This document shows, piece after piece, positions 17,015-26,908 of a stretch of DNA of 47,413 nucleotides. The DNA is taken from positions 1-47,413 of the forward strand of contig NZ_JXTH01000013.1 of assembly GCF_000836725.1 (NCBI RefSeq), read 5' to 3'. Numbering within the stretch: the stretch's first letter is position 1; the number at the start of each line of letters is the position of its first letter. Under the pieces are notes generated by a model. It saw only the letters and a list, made by a program, of their open reading frames with translations. It did no database searches and was not told the DNA's origin. Source of the DNA: Anoxybacillus thermarum (GTDB taxonomy: Bacteria; Bacillota; Bacilli; Bacillales; Anoxybacillaceae). Made by a program: the position numbers and the translations under genes.

Positions 17015-17535
17015 GACGTTTGCTTCTCCCTTCCTTTGTGACCGTTATGTTTTTATTGGAAAGCATTATCGTACAACTTTTCCCTGATCCGTTATTCGAT
17101 GTTTATTTGCTCGTTCCGCGCATTTTGCTTATTTTGATCGTGTTTATTACGATTTTTATTGGACAAACAGAAGGAATGACGTATGGATTTATTTTTGGTC
17201 TGTTATATGATGTTGCATATACAGAACTATTAGGCGCTTATGCGTTCGCCTTTTCGCTTGTCGCTTATTTAATTGCGAAAGCGATAAACATTTTTCACAA
17301 AAATGCATGGACAGCCTCCTTTTTTGCGATTGTTGCCATTGCATGCGTCGAATGGTACGCATATGCCATTCAACTCGTTATTAGTGGGACGACGATGCCT
17401 GTTCAAACGTTTTTGCAGTCGCGCTTTTTGCCAACGCTATTTATTCATACAATTGTTATTTTAATCGTCGCTTATCCGTTAAAGCAAATGCTGCTTAAGT
17501 GGTATGAGAAGCAGGACGAATCGTCGCGAGTATGA
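17011..17535 (+). CDS. mreD: Rod-shape determining protein MreD
   Basis: MreD is a small polytopic membrane protein of the elongasome. The 174-residue product is nearly all hydrophobic, with five or six helices, and includes the family segment [22 protein letters not shown] broken over two helices. Start ATG 17011 overlaps the mreC stop, and the RBS GAGGAAGG lies inside mreC. The C-terminus is charged and cytoplasmic. It is followed after 46 bp by minC. Confidence 0.94.
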   Translation: MRRLLLPSFVTVMFLLESIIVQLFPDPLFDVYLLVPRILLILIVFITIFIGQTEGMTYGFIFGLLYDVAYTELLGAYAFAFSLVAYLIAKAINIFHKNAWTASFFAIVAIACVEWYAYAIQLVISGTTMPVQTFLQSRFLPTLFIHTIVILIVAYPLKQMLLKWYEKQDESSRV

Positions 17536-17581
17536 AGGAATACAAGAAAAATCCGGAGAACTATTCATTGAGGTGAAAGTC

Positions 17582-18265
17582 GTGGCTGGCAAGGAGAAAA
17601 GACCATATGTGTCAATGAAAGGGACGAAAGAAGGGCTGACGTTGCATCTTGATGATACGTGTGCCTATGACGAATTGTTAAAACAAGTGGATGAATTATT
17701 GACGACAACAACACGTGACGAAGAAGGGCCGCTTGTCGCTGTGCACGTTCATGTTGGCAACAGATATTTGACGCGTGAGCAAGAAGAACGATTGCGCGAT
17801 GTGATTCGAACGAAAAAGCATTTAATTGTCCACTCGATTGTAAGCAACGTCATGACAAAACAAGAAGCGTTAGAATGGAAGAAGAAAAATGAAATTGTAT
17901 CTGTTGCGAAAATCGTTCGTTCTGGACAAGTGTTACACGTTGACGGGGACTTACTTTTAATCGGTGACGTGAATCCTGGCGGGACGGTTATTGCAACAGG
18001 AAATATTTTTATATTAGGAGCATTGCGCGGCATTGCACATGCAGGGTATGAAGGAAACCGTCAAGCTATTATCGCGGCATCAGTGATGAAACCGACACAG
18101 TTGCGCATTAGCGATGTGATGAATCGAGCGCCGGACTATCGTAGCGATGAAGGAAATGAAATGGAGTGCGCTTATATTGATGAACATGATCAAATTGTTG
18201 TCGATCGACTCCAGCTATTAATGCATTTACGTCCGAATTTAACCCGATCAGAAAGGAGTTTTTGA
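17582..18265 (+). CDS. minC: Septum site-determining protein MinC
   Basis: MinC inhibits FtsZ assembly away from midcell and is brought to the membrane by MinD. The start is GTG 17582, directly preceded by GAGGTGAAAGTC; the frame extends back to 17504 inside mreD without support. The 227-residue product (226 in B. subtilis) has an N-terminal FtsZ-inhibiting domain ([16 protein letters not shown]) and a C-terminal beta-helix that binds MinD ([22 protein letters not shown], shown across its Gly-rich turn). The stop overlaps the start region of minD. Confidence 0.95.
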   Translation: MAGKEKRPYVSMKGTKEGLTLHLDDTCAYDELLKQVDELLTTTTRDEEGPLVAVHVHVGNRYLTREQEERLRDVIRTKKHLIVHSIVSNVMTKQEALEWKKKNEIVSVAKIVRSGQVLHVDGDLLLIGDVNPGGTVIATGNIFILGALRGIAHAGYEGNRQAIIAASVMKPTQLRISDVMNRAPDYRSDEGNEMECAYIDEHDQIVVDRLQLLMHLRPNLTRSERSF

Positions 18266-18267
18266 CA

Positions 18268-19074
18268 GTGGGAGAAGCGATTGTTATTACTTCTGGCAAA
18301 GGCGGCGTTGGCAAAACGACAACGACGGCAAATCTCGGAACGGCGCTAGCGTTATTAGGAAAGCGCGTCTGTCTCGTTGACACCGATATCGGTTTGCGCA
18401 ATCTTGATGTCATTATGGGACTTGAAAATCGCATTATTTACGATCTTGTCGACGTCGTCGAAGGACGTTGCACCATTCAAAAAGCGCTTGTGAAGGACAA
18501 ACGATTTGAGGATCGTTTATATTTATTGCCAGCTGCCCAAACGAGCGACAAATCGGCTGTTACACCAGAGCAAATGAAACAACTCATTGATGATTTAAGA
18601 CAAGATTACGATTATATTTTAATTGATTGTCCAGCAGGCATTGAACAAGGATATAAAAATGCCGTTGCAGGAGCTGATGAAGCGATCGTTGTGACGACGC
18701 CAGACATTTCAGCTGTGCGCGATGCCGACCGGATTATCGGTCTGCTTGAAAAAGAAGAGCATATGAAACGTCCGCGTTTAGTTATTAACCGCATTCGTAG
18801 CCATATGTTAAAAAATCATGATATGTTAGATATTGATGAAATTGTGATGCACTTATCCATTGATTTACTCGGGATTATAGTCGATGACGAACATGTGATT
18901 AAAGCGTCAAATAACGGTGAACCGATCGTGCTTGATCCGAACAGTAAAGCGTCTTTAGCATATCGCAACATCGCCCGCCGTCTTCTCGGTGAATCCGTAC
19001 CCCTTATGTCGCTCGATGATGAAGAACAAAAAGGCTTTTTCTCGAAAATAAAAAAGCTATTTAGCGCGCGTTAG
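18268..19074 (+). CDS. minD: Septum site-determining ATPase MinD
   Basis: MinD is a ParA-type ATPase that binds the membrane as a dimer and recruits MinC. GTG 18268 gives the standard MGEAIVITSGKGGVGKTT start and the usual 268 residues, with AAAGGAG nine bases upstream; TTG 18262 is too near the RBS. The deviant Walker A GKGGVGKTT is at about 10-18, with VDTDIGLRNLD and IIDCPAG-type (LIDCPAGIEQGY) switch regions. The C-terminal amphipathic helix (FFSKIKKLFSAR) is the membrane-targeting sequence. A strong terminator follows. Confidence 0.97.
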   Translation: MGEAIVITSGKGGVGKTTTTANLGTALALLGKRVCLVDTDIGLRNLDVIMGLENRIIYDLVDVVEGRCTIQKALVKDKRFEDRLYLLPAAQTSDKSAVTPEQMKQLIDDLRQDYDYILIDCPAGIEQGYKNAVAGADEAIVVTTPDISAVRDADRIIGLLEKEEHMKRPRLVINRIRSHMLKNHDMLDIDEIVMHLSIDLLGIIVDDEHVIKASNNGEPIVLDPNSKASLAYRNIARRLLGESVPLMSLDDEEQKGFFSKIKKLFSAR

Positions 19075-19099
19075 CACTTCCGTTTGGAGGTGCTTTTTT
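19073..19099 (+). terminator. Rho-independent terminator after minD
   Basis: Nine-bp stem AGCACTTCC/GGAGGTGCT (19073-19081 with 19086-19094, one T-G pair), 4-base loop, six T. It overlaps the minD stop codon. Confidence 0.9.
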
Positions 19100-19102
19100 C
19101 AT

Positions 19103-19130
19103 TCATATCTTCTCCATTTCCCCATAAATA
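19103..19130 (+). promoter_or_regulatory. Candidate sigmaE promoter for spoIVFA-spoIVFB
   Basis: TCATATC at 19103-19109, 13-bp spacer, CATAAATA at 19123-19130. This is close to the sigmaE pattern (KMATATT, CATACAnT). The spoIVF operon is sigmaE-controlled in B. subtilis. Expected start near 19137, just before the GTG at 19163. Confidence 0.5.
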
Positions 19131-19162
19131 TAATACAAATCGGACGAGAGGGGTGTGGGAGT

Positions 19163-19894
19163 GTGAGCGATCGAATTGAACATATTCGAAAGCGAATCGC
19201 CAAGCGAAAAAAGGAGCGTGAACGTTACGTTCAAACGATGATGACAAATTGGAGTGAAGAAGAAAAATATGGGAATCCAATGGTTGTGACGTACGATGGG
19301 GAGCGAGAACCGCCACTTTTTCGCAAAGATATATTTTTATTTAAAAGTTTTCTGTCAGCTCTTTTGTTTTTTGGCGTTGCGATTTTATTTCAATATGACT
19401 CCCCGAACGTTGAAGGTGCCCGTACATTTGTGAAACAAGCGATGGAAAAAGATTTTCAATTTGCGACAGTTGCACAATGGTACGAAAAAACATTTGGGAA
19501 GCCACTTGCGTTTTTTAACGTAAACAAACAACAAGAGACAACAACAGCCGCATATGCCTTTCCGGCTTCAGCGCGCGTCGTGGAAACGTTTGAACATAAT
19601 GGACAAGGCATTGTCATTGAAACCGATCAAGCCATTAAAGCAGTCGAAGAAGGAATTGTTGTATTTGCAGGAGTGAAAGAACCGTACGGAAAAACAGTCA
19701 TTATTCAACATGCGGATGGAAGTGAAACTTGGTACGGAAAGTTGTCTGCTATTTCGGTGAAGTTGTATGACTTTATTGAGGCAGGAAAAGAAGTTGGGAG
19801 AGCGGAAACGAACGATCATAAAGGTTTGTTTTATTTTGCCGTGAAGCAAGGGGATCATTTTATTGATCCAGTTCAGGTGATTTCCTTTGAATAA
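19163..19894 (+). CDS. spoIVFA: Stage IV sporulation protein FA, degenerate M23-fold inhibitor of SpoIVFB
   Basis: SpoIVFA anchors and holds SpoIVFB inactive in the outer forespore membrane until the forespore signal arrives. The 243-residue product has a basic N-terminus, a membrane helix at about residues 60-77 and a C-terminal LytM-like beta domain (about 145-243). The domain keeps GKTVIIQHADGSETWYGKL, but the usual YAHL is YGKL and the HLHFE end is LFYFAV, so the zinc ligands are lost and it is not an active peptidase. Start GTG 19163 follows a G-rich RBS. It overlaps spoIVFB. Confidence 0.92.
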   Translation: MSDRIEHIRKRIAKRKKERERYVQTMMTNWSEEEKYGNPMVVTYDGEREPPLFRKDIFLFKSFLSALLFFGVAILFQYDSPNVEGARTFVKQAMEKDFQFATVAQWYEKTFGKPLAFFNVNKQQETTTAAYAFPASARVVETFEHNGQGIVIETDQAIKAVEEGIVVFAGVKEPYGKTVIIQHADGSETWYGKLSAISVKLYDFIEAGKEVGRAETNDHKGLFYFAVKQGDHFIDPVQVISFE

Positions 19895-20750
19895 ATGGTT
19901 ATCTATTTTTATAAACATTCATATTCATCCGCTTTTTTGGGCTGTTGCGCTTATTGCTGTTATGACTGCACAATTTCAGACACTTCTTTTATTGTTTTGG
20001 ATTGTGATTTGGCACGAACTCGGACACGTTGTCGCAGCGCATATGTTTTCATGGCGCGTCAAACGCATTTTACTTTTGCCGTTTGGCGGAGTGGCTGAAA
20101 TGGATGAACATGGTAATCGGCCGTTTCATGAAGAATTGATCGTGACGTTAGCGGGGCCGTTTCAGCATATATTTATTTTTTTCATGGCATATATCGCTCA
20201 AGAGGCAAACATGTTATCTAATGAATGGTACCAGCAACTAATGGAATATAACATATCTATTTTACTCATTAACTTATTGCCTATTTGGCCGCTTGATGGA
20301 GGGAAGCTCTTTTTTTTGTATCGTACGGCGCGCACATCGTTTCGCCGGGCGCACGAACAAACGCTTTATGCTTCCGTCTTTTTTTTAGTCATTTGCTTCG
20401 TCTTTTTATTGATCAATGCTCCATTGCACATCAATTTATGGATCATCGGCTGCTTTTTAGCGCATGCCATTTGGATGGAATGGAAGCAACGTCCGTATGT
20501 ATGGATGCGTTTTTTGTTAGAACGATATTATGGAAAACGGGTCGAATATCGAGCGTTAAAGCGACTTGTTGTGGATGCAAATGATTCGTTATTTCACGTT
20601 CTTCTCTTATTTCATCGCGGGAAAAAACATGCGATTATCGTAAAGAAAAATCAAATGGAAATGGAGCTTGATGAAAACGAGTTGTTGTACGCTTATTTTC
20701 ATGAGAAACGAACGAATGAACCGATCGGCCATTTGCTTTATACGTATTGA
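19887..20750 (+). CDS. spoIVFB: Intramembrane metalloprotease SpoIVFB (pro-sigmaK processing)
   Basis: SpoIVFB is an S2P-type protease that cleaves pro-sigmaK in the mother cell. The 287-residue product has the zinc motif HELGH at residues 43-47 and the third ligand Asp137 in LPIWPLDGG, both at the same positions as in B. subtilis. About six membrane helices occupy the first 190 residues, and a cytoplasmic CBS-like domain fills the C-terminus. The start is TTG 19887, overlapping the spoIVFA end, with AGGTGA eight bases upstream. The rplU promoter begins within its last codons. Confidence 0.95.
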   Translation: MNKWLSIFINIHIHPLFWAVALIAVMTAQFQTLLLLFWIVIWHELGHVVAAHMFSWRVKRILLLPFGGVAEMDEHGNRPFHEELIVTLAGPFQHIFIFFMAYIAQEANMLSNEWYQQLMEYNISILLINLLPIWPLDGGKLFFLYRTARTSFRRAHEQTLYASVFFLVICFVFLLINAPLHINLWIIGCFLAHAIWMEWKQRPYVWMRFLLERYYGKRVEYRALKRLVVDANDSLFHVLLLFHRGKKHAIIVKKNQMEMELDENELLYAYFHEKRTNEPIGHLLYTY

Positions 20751-20776
20751 CAATTGTTTTCTTTTTATGCTATCAT
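20747..20776 (+). promoter_or_regulatory. SigmaA promoter for rplU operon
   Basis: Perfect TTGACA at 20747-20752 (overlapping the spoIVFB stop), 18-bp spacer, TATCAT at 20771-20776. Transcription should start near 20783 at the edge of the L21 leader. Confidence 0.8.
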
Positions 20777-20782
20777 CTTCTA

Positions 20783-20884
20783 TGTTGTGTAGCACCCGTG
20801 CTACAACCGCTCAGCTAAGGCTATTTAAGCGTTCGCTTGAACCGCCTCACAGCTGGCGAGTCTGAGTCTAATTTAGGAGGTGCA
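20783..20884 (+). promoter_or_regulatory. L21 ribosomal protein leader RNA
   Basis: This untranslated leader of rplU matches the Firmicute L21 leader. It has a strong 5' hairpin GTAGCAC-cc-GTGCTAC (20788-20803), a middle stem region, and the conserved 3' stretch cagctggcgagtctgagtc close to the RBS aggaggtg. The family is believed to bind L21 or a related product for feedback control. Recognition is by pattern; no covariance search was run. Confidence 0.8.
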
Positions 20885-20887
20885 AAT

Positions 20888-21196
20888 ATGTACGCGATTA
20901 TTGAAACAGGTGGAAAACAAATTAAAGTAGAAGAAGGCCAAGCGATTTACATCGAGAAAATTGATGCAGCAGAAGGCGAAACAGTAACATTTGACAAAGT
21001 GTTATTTGTAGGTGGCGAAAACGTAAAAGTTGGCAATCCTACAGTCGCTGGCGCAACAGTAACGGCGAAAGTTGAAAAACATGGTCGTCAAAAGAAGATC
21101 ATCGTTTTCAAATACAAGCCAAAGAAAAACTATCGTCGTAAACAAGGTCATCGCCAACCATACACAAAAGTTGTGATCGAAAAAATTAACGCATAA
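20888..21196 (+). CDS. rplU: 50S ribosomal protein L21
   Basis: A 102-residue product beginning [18 protein letters not shown] and ending in the basic RNA-binding tail ([20 protein letters not shown]), the same length as B. subtilis L21. It binds 23S rRNA in the large subunit. ATG 20888 follows AGGAGGTG; the longer frame from 20837 runs through the leader RNA and is not real. First gene of rplU-prp-rpmA. Confidence 0.98.
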   Translation: MYAIIETGGKQIKVEEGQAIYIEKIDAAEGETVTFDKVLFVGGENVKVGNPTVAGATVTAKVEKHGRQKKIIVFKYKPKKNYRRKQGHRQPYTKVVIEKINA

Positions 21197-21206
21197 GGCG
21201 TAAGCG

Positions 21207-21542
21207 ATGATTCGTATAACGATTAATCGGACGGTGGAAGGGACGATTCGTTCCTTTACGATTAGCGGACACGCTCAGTTTGCGAAGCGTGGACAAGATA
21301 TTGTATGTGCCGGTGTATCAGCCATTTCGTTTGGTGCGGTTAACGCAATCATTGCGTTGACGAATGTGAAACCGATCATTCAACAAGGAAAAGATGGCTA
21401 TCTTCATTGTGAACTTCCGACAATTGAAGATAAGAAAGCACAAGCGGATGTGCAACTTCTTCTTGAAGGGATGATCGTGTCGCTCCAAACGATTGAGCGC
21501 GATTACGGGAAATACGTCAAAATAACGACGAAAACGTTGTAG
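21207..21542 (+). CDS. prp: Ribosomal-processing cysteine protease Prp (YsxB)
   Basis: Prp removes the N-terminal extension of L27 in Firmicutes, an essential step in Staphylococcus aureus. The 111-residue product keeps the catalytic His22 in S-G-H-A and Cys34 in D-I-V-C-A-G-V-S, matching the known S. aureus positions. It lies between rplU and rpmA, next to its substrate gene. The RBS (aaggcg) is weak, suggesting lower output than the flanking ribosomal proteins. Start ATG 21207 is 10 bp after rplU. Confidence 0.95.
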   Translation: MIRITINRTVEGTIRSFTISGHAQFAKRGQDIVCAGVSAISFGAVNAIIALTNVKPIIQQGKDGYLHCELPTIEDKKAQADVQLLLEGMIVSLQTIERDYGKYVKITTKTL

Positions 21543-21549
21543 GAGGTGA

Positions 21550-21846
<297 letters not shown>

Positions 21847-21854
21847 GGAAGTGG

Positions 21855-21889
21855 AAAACTCTAACCGACTTGGTTAGGGTTTTCTTTTT
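21855..21889 (+). terminator. Rho-independent terminator after rpmA
   Basis: Twelve-bp stem AAAACTCTAACC/GGTTAGGGTTTT (21855-21866 with 21872-21883, one T-G pair), 5-base loop, then ctttttg. Confidence 0.88.
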
Positions 21890-21901
21890 GTTAACGTATG
21901 T

Positions 21902-21907
21902 TATAAT
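21902..21907 (+). promoter_or_regulatory. Candidate -10 box for spo0B-obg
   Basis: Perfect TATAAT, 32 bases before the spo0B start and just after the rpmA terminator. No good -35 is visible. Confidence 0.4.
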
Positions 21908-21938
21908 TATAGTCAAACTGTTTATGGGAGAATGAATG

Positions 21939-22484
21939 ATGGAGAAGCGGTGGACGATTGTAGAGGCATTGCGCCATTCCCGACACGATTGGCTCAATAA
22001 AATCCAATTAATTAAAGGAAATTTATCTTTGAAACGCATCGATCGTGTCAATGAAATCATTCAACAAATTATCATTGAAGCAGAAAATGAAACGAAGCTA
22101 ACGAATTTACAAACAGAACGGCTCGCTGAACTGCTGATGACGTACCATTGGCAAGCACGTCATATTCAACTAGAGTATGAAGTGTTAGGAGAGCCGCGCT
22201 CATTACATGCATATGACCATATGCTCGCTACATGGTGTCAACGATTTTTACATATGCTTGAGGAATGTTCTTCTCCGCATGTTGAAAACTATGTAACGAT
22301 TACGATTGATTTAACAGAAAACGATATGCGGCTCTTTGTTGATTACCGCGGCATGCTTCATGAAATTGAGATGGTAAAACAATGGATTCAAAAGCATAGT
22401 CAGTATGATGCGTTTACAATTTGTGAACATGCGATTCATGAACATGAACTAACCATATGTGCAATCATTCATCTTGTTGAGTAG
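21939..22484 (+). CDS. spo0B: Sporulation initiation phosphotransferase Spo0B
   Basis: Spo0B passes phosphate from Spo0F to Spo0A in the sporulation phosphorelay. The product of about 181 residues has the histidine-containing helix ALRHSRHDWLNKIQLIKGNL near its N-terminus; the His of HDW is the phosphorylated residue by homology. A degenerate kinase-like C-terminal domain follows. ATG 21939 is favoured over ATG 21936 by spacing to GGGAGA. It sits just before obg, as in B. subtilis. Confidence 0.93.
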   Translation: MEKRWTIVEALRHSRHDWLNKIQLIKGNLSLKRIDRVNEIIQQIIIEAENETKLTNLQTERLAELLMTYHWQARHIQLEYEVLGEPRSLHAYDHMLATWCQRFLHMLEECSSPHVENYVTITIDLTENDMRLFVDYRGMLHEIEMVKQWIQKHSQYDAFTICEHAIHEHELTICAIIHLVE

Positions 22485-22488
22485 ATGA

Positions 22489-23796
<1,308 letters not shown>

Positions 23797-23818
23797 TGCG
23801 AAAGGGGGAGCTTGTGCG

Positions 23819-24259
23819 GTGGATAAAAAATTTTATTTAGTGCGAGAAGATGTATTGCCTGAAGCAATGAAAAAAGTGTTGGCGGCAAAAGAATTAATTG
23901 AACGAAAAAAAGTCGATTCCGTTGCTGACGCTGTACAGCTTGTCGATGTCAGCCGAAGCGTTTTTTATAAATATCGTGACGCTGTTTTTCCGTTTCATAC
24001 GATGGTTCGGGAACAAATTATTACACTTTTTTTCCATTTAGAAGACCGCTCAGGCACCCTTTCGAAGCTATTAAGCGTCGTTGCCGCGGCAAATTGCAAC
24101 GTTCTTACGATTCACCAAACGATTCCGCTTCAAGGGCGGGCAAATGTCACGTTGTCCGTTAGTACGAGCGAGATGACGATGACGATCGATGAGTTGCTTT
24201 CGCAATTAAAACAGTTGCCTTTTGTTGAAAAAGTAGAAATTCTCGGTTCAGGGGCGTAG
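23819..24259 (+). CDS. pheB: ACT-domain protein PheB
   Basis: The start is GTG 23819 ([11 protein letters not shown]), eight bases after AGGGGGAG; the open frame back to 23780 lies within obg. The 146-residue product has a small N-terminal helical domain ([20 protein letters not shown]) and a C-terminal ACT domain (about 70-146, [20 protein letters not shown]). ACT domains bind amino acids. The pheB name follows the B. subtilis neighbour of pheA, but a direct enzymatic role in phenylalanine synthesis is not established. A regulatory or sensor role is inferred. Confidence 0.92.
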   Translation: MDKKFYLVREDVLPEAMKKVLAAKELIERKKVDSVADAVQLVDVSRSVFYKYRDAVFPFHTMVREQIITLFFHLEDRSGTLSKLLSVVAAANCNVLTIHQTIPLQGRANVTLSVSTSEMTMTIDELLSQLKQLPFVEKVEILGSGA

Positions 24260-24273
24260 AGAGGGGAAGGATT

Positions 24274-25137
24274 GTGAAAATAGGATATTTAGGACCAGAA
24301 GGGACGTTTACGCATGCGGCTGTGGAAGCGATTTTCCCTCATATACGAAACGTTCCATATCATACGATTCCACAATGTATGGACGCCGTCCGCGACGGAG
24401 AAGTCGAGCTAGCCGTTGTCCCGCTAGAAAATGCACTAGAAGGTTCTGTGAATTTGACGATCGATTATTTAATTCATGAATGCAATTTACCGATTGTTGG
24501 AGAAATTATTGCACCAATTGAGCAACATTTGCTCGTACATCCATCTCAATTGGACGATTGGATGCATGTTGAACGCATTTATTCTCATTCACATGCGATT
24601 GCTCAATGCCATAAGTTTTTACATCGTCATTTAAAGCACGCCACGTATGAATACGTCACATCAACAAGCGCAGCAGCAAAATATGTGAGCGAGCATCCAG
24701 AAGAAAAGATCGCGGCGATCGGCAATCGTCTTGCAGCGAAACAATACGGTTTAGCCATTGCGAAAGAAAACATTCATGACTATGACTACAACCATACGCG
24801 CTTCATTGTTTTGCATCGTGAGCGCAATTTGTTGCCTGTTACAGATAAAGAAGATGGGTTTAAAACGACGTTAATGGTCATGTTGCCAAAAGATCAGGCA
24901 GGAGCGCTCCATCAAGTGTTATCAGCTTTCGCATGGCGAAAGCTTAACTTGACAAAAATTGAATCCCGCCCAGCGAAAACAGGGTTAGGGAACTACTTTT
25001 TTATTATTGATATTGATCAAAAAATGGACGACGTTTTAATTCCAGGAGCGATTGCAGAATTGGAAGCGCTTGGCTGCACGGTGCAAATATTAGGTAGCTA
25101 TCCATACTATACGGTGAAAAAAACATCCCTCGTGTAA
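24274..25137 (+). CDS. pheA: Prephenate dehydratase PheA
   Basis: PheA converts prephenate to phenylpyruvate, the committed step to phenylalanine. The 287-residue single-function enzyme has GYLGPEGTFTHAAVE at the N-terminus, the catalytic-domain TRF motif (NHTRFIVL, about residues 173-180) and a C-terminal regulatory ACT domain with LTKIESRPAKTGLGNYFF, which usually binds phenylalanine. Start GTG 24274 follows GAGGGGAAGG. The stop codon lies in the loop of the terminator hairpin. Confidence 0.96.
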   Translation: MKIGYLGPEGTFTHAAVEAIFPHIRNVPYHTIPQCMDAVRDGEVELAVVPLENALEGSVNLTIDYLIHECNLPIVGEIIAPIEQHLLVHPSQLDDWMHVERIYSHSHAIAQCHKFLHRHLKHATYEYVTSTSAAAKYVSEHPEEKIAAIGNRLAAKQYGLAIAKENIHDYDYNHTRFIVLHRERNLLPVTDKEDGFKTTLMVMLPKDQAGALHQVLSAFAWRKLNLTKIESRPAKTGLGNYFFIIDIDQKMDDVLIPGAIAELEALGCTVQILGSYPYYTVKKTSLV

Positions 25138-25151
25138 AGGGATGTTTTTTT
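25123..25151. terminator. Bidirectional terminator between pheA and niaR
   Basis: Stem ACATCCCT/AGGGATGT (25123-25130 with 25138-25145) flanked by A-runs on the left and seven T on the right, so it can end both convergent units. The loop holds the pheA TAA. Confidence 0.88.
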
Positions 25152-25683
25152 ACTCAATCAAAAACCCGGCTTGTTTTAATGCAGCGCATGCTTCATCTAG
25201 TTTTTCGATGGAATCTGCTTCAAGTGTATGCAAATGAACACCACCGGTCAGCTGAGATAAATAAGCGGATTTCGTTTCGTTAATTTTTTGAATGAATTCA
25301 TCGACTTCTAACCGATTGCTTACCATAATGGACGCCGTTAAATCCCCGTATACCGGATGTTCAATTTTCACGTCTTTGACCGTGACTCCATGGTCAACAA
25401 TTGTATATAGTTCGTCTTTCGTTTGTTCTGGCGTGTGGCAACAAGCGATGGTGCGCGTATACATATGGGTAGAAGAAGGGGATAAATATAAGTATCCTTG
25501 GCTTGTTGCAATAATCGGTTCGTTTTTTGCTTTTAATAGCGAAATATCTTGAACGATCACTTGGCGGCTCACGTTCGTTTTATTAGCCAACTCCATTCCT
25601 GTCATCGGGCGTTTCGTTTCTTTTAACCATTGCAAAATGAGCGTTCGACGTTCTTCCCCTAGTAGTTTTCTCTCTTTTTTCAT
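25150..25683 (-). CDS. niaR: Niacin-responsive transcriptional repressor NiaR (YrxA/NadR)
   Basis: NiaR represses NAD synthesis and niacin uptake genes when nicotinic acid is present. The 177-residue product has an N-terminal winged helix (about 10-65, MELANKTNVSRQVIVQDISLL) and a C-terminal 3H domain. The metal ligands His83, Glu91, His150 and His152 are present, at a constant offset of four from those described for the Thermotoga homologue. It overlaps the nifS stop by ATGA and is downstream of nifS on the minus strand. It very likely controls the divergent nifS/nadB promoter region, hence itself. Confidence 0.95.
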   Translation of the reverse strand: MKKERKLLGEERRTLILQWLKETKRPMTGMELANKTNVSRQVIVQDISLLKAKNEPIIATSQGYLYLSPSSTHMYTRTIACCHTPEQTKDELYTIVDHGVTVKDVKIEHPVYGDLTASIMVSNRLEVDEFIQKINETKSAYLSQLTGGVHLHTLEADSIEKLDEACAALKQAGFLIE

Positions 25684-26816
25684 CGTGACATCCTTTCTTT
25701 TTGAAGCTGTTCAAGTGCGGAAACAACGGCTTCGACCTCGCTTTTTGTCGTATGCATGCCAAATGATAGACGAATGAATTGTTTTGCTTCGTCTTCTTCT
25801 TTCCCGATGGCGGTCATCGTTTTTGATGGTGCTTGCTTGCCGACTTGACATGCGCTTCCGGTAGAAATCGCAATACCGTGGCGATTGCAATGCAACATCA
25901 CATATTGTCCTTCAAAGCCGTGAACGAGACAGCCAACAATATTCGGGAGTTGATCTGTCTGATGTTCGAAAACAGTGATTGGCAGTTGTTTTTTCACGAT
26001 TTGTTCAACAAAATAACGACGCAATTCGGTTATGTTTTGTTGAACCGTTTCCCGTTTTTTTTCCGCTTCAAGCGCTGCGGTTGTGAACGAAGCGATGCCA
26101 GGGACGTTTACCGTTCCAGGACGAAATCCGCTTTCATGTGTTGTGTTTGGCAGCCACATATGCCAACGTACGCTCGGATTCACATACACAGCCCCAACCC
26201 CTTTTGGACCATAAATTTTATGGCTAGCAATCGATATGCTATCGAGGTGAAGTTGTTTCACATCTATCGGTATTTTACCAAAAGTTTGTACACAATCGCT
26301 ATGAAAGACAATTTGTTTTTCTTTTAATAACTCACCGATTTGTTGCAACGGTTGAATCGTACCAATTTCAGAATTCGCATGTTGAATAGAAACGAGAATC
26401 GTTTCGTCCGTTAATGCCTGTTCAAGCGTTCCGATATCCACTTGCCCGAAGCGGTCGACTGGCACGTACGTAACGGTAAATCCTTCTTGTTCGAGTTGCG
26501 CGCATACAGCGTGAACGGAAGCGTGCTCGACGCTTGATGTAATAATGTGTTTCCCTTTATGGCGATGGGCGTAAGCGAGCGAACGGATAGCAAGAACGTT
26601 CGCTTCTGTTCCTCCGCTTGTAAAATATATTCCTTTTTCCTCGCCACGAATGAGTTGGGCGAGTTGTTTTCGACAAATTGTAAGCAATTCGTTTGCTGCT
26701 GTTCCGACATCATGGAGGCTACTTGCATTTCCAAAATATGTTCTCGCACTTTCTACATAGACCGCTAGAGCTTCTTCACTCATGGGCGTTGTTGCTGCGT
26801 AATCTAAATAAATCAT
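25680..26816 (-). CDS. nifS: NifS-like cysteine desulfurase for NAD biosynthesis
   Basis: This PLP enzyme mobilises sulfur from cysteine; in B. subtilis its gene neighbour role is assembly of the NadA [4Fe-4S] cluster. The start is ATG 26816-26814 (MIYLDYAATTPMSEEAL); the longer frame to 26852 enters the control region. The 378-residue product has the PLP lysine Lys200 in S-I-A-S-H-K-I-Y-G-P-K and the catalytic Cys323 in STGSACQVGK. It is divergent from nadB and co-transcribed with niaR. Confidence 0.95.
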   Translation of the reverse strand: MIYLDYAATTPMSEEALAVYVESARTYFGNASSLHDVGTAANELLTICRKQLAQLIRGEEKGIYFTSGGTEANVLAIRSLAYAHRHKGKHIITSSVEHASVHAVCAQLEQEGFTVTYVPVDRFGQVDIGTLEQALTDETILVSIQHANSEIGTIQPLQQIGELLKEKQIVFHSDCVQTFGKIPIDVKQLHLDSISIASHKIYGPKGVGAVYVNPSVRWHMWLPNTTHESGFRPGTVNVPGIASFTTAALEAEKKRETVQQNITELRRYFVEQIVKKQLPITVFEHQTDQLPNIVGCLVHGFEGQYVMLHCNRHGIAISTGSACQVGKQAPSKTMTAIGKEEDEAKQFIRLSFGMHTTKSEVEAVVSALEQLQKERMSR

Positions 26817-26865
26817 CTCGTTCACCACTTCCAAAAACAAAAGTCTTGTCATCAGTTTAAATATA

Positions 26866-26887
26866 TGTCAATATAGGTGTCAAGACA
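26866..26887. promoter_or_regulatory. Candidate NiaR operator in the nifS-nadB divergent region
   Basis: A 4-2-4 palindrome TGTC-aa-GACA lies at 26878-26887, with a further TGTCA at 26866-26870, in a short region between two divergent starts. NiaR sites of Firmicutes have GTGTC/GACA-type half sites. The TTGACA read on the minus strand at 26879-26884 overlaps it and could be the nifS -35. Assigned from position and pattern only. Confidence 0.5.
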
Positions 26888-26908
26888 GTATGAAATGGAG
26901 GAACATCC

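Noticed and set aside
17504-17581. Longer N-terminus for MinC starting inside mreD
   Set aside because: GTG 17582 has a strong RBS and gives the standard MinC length.
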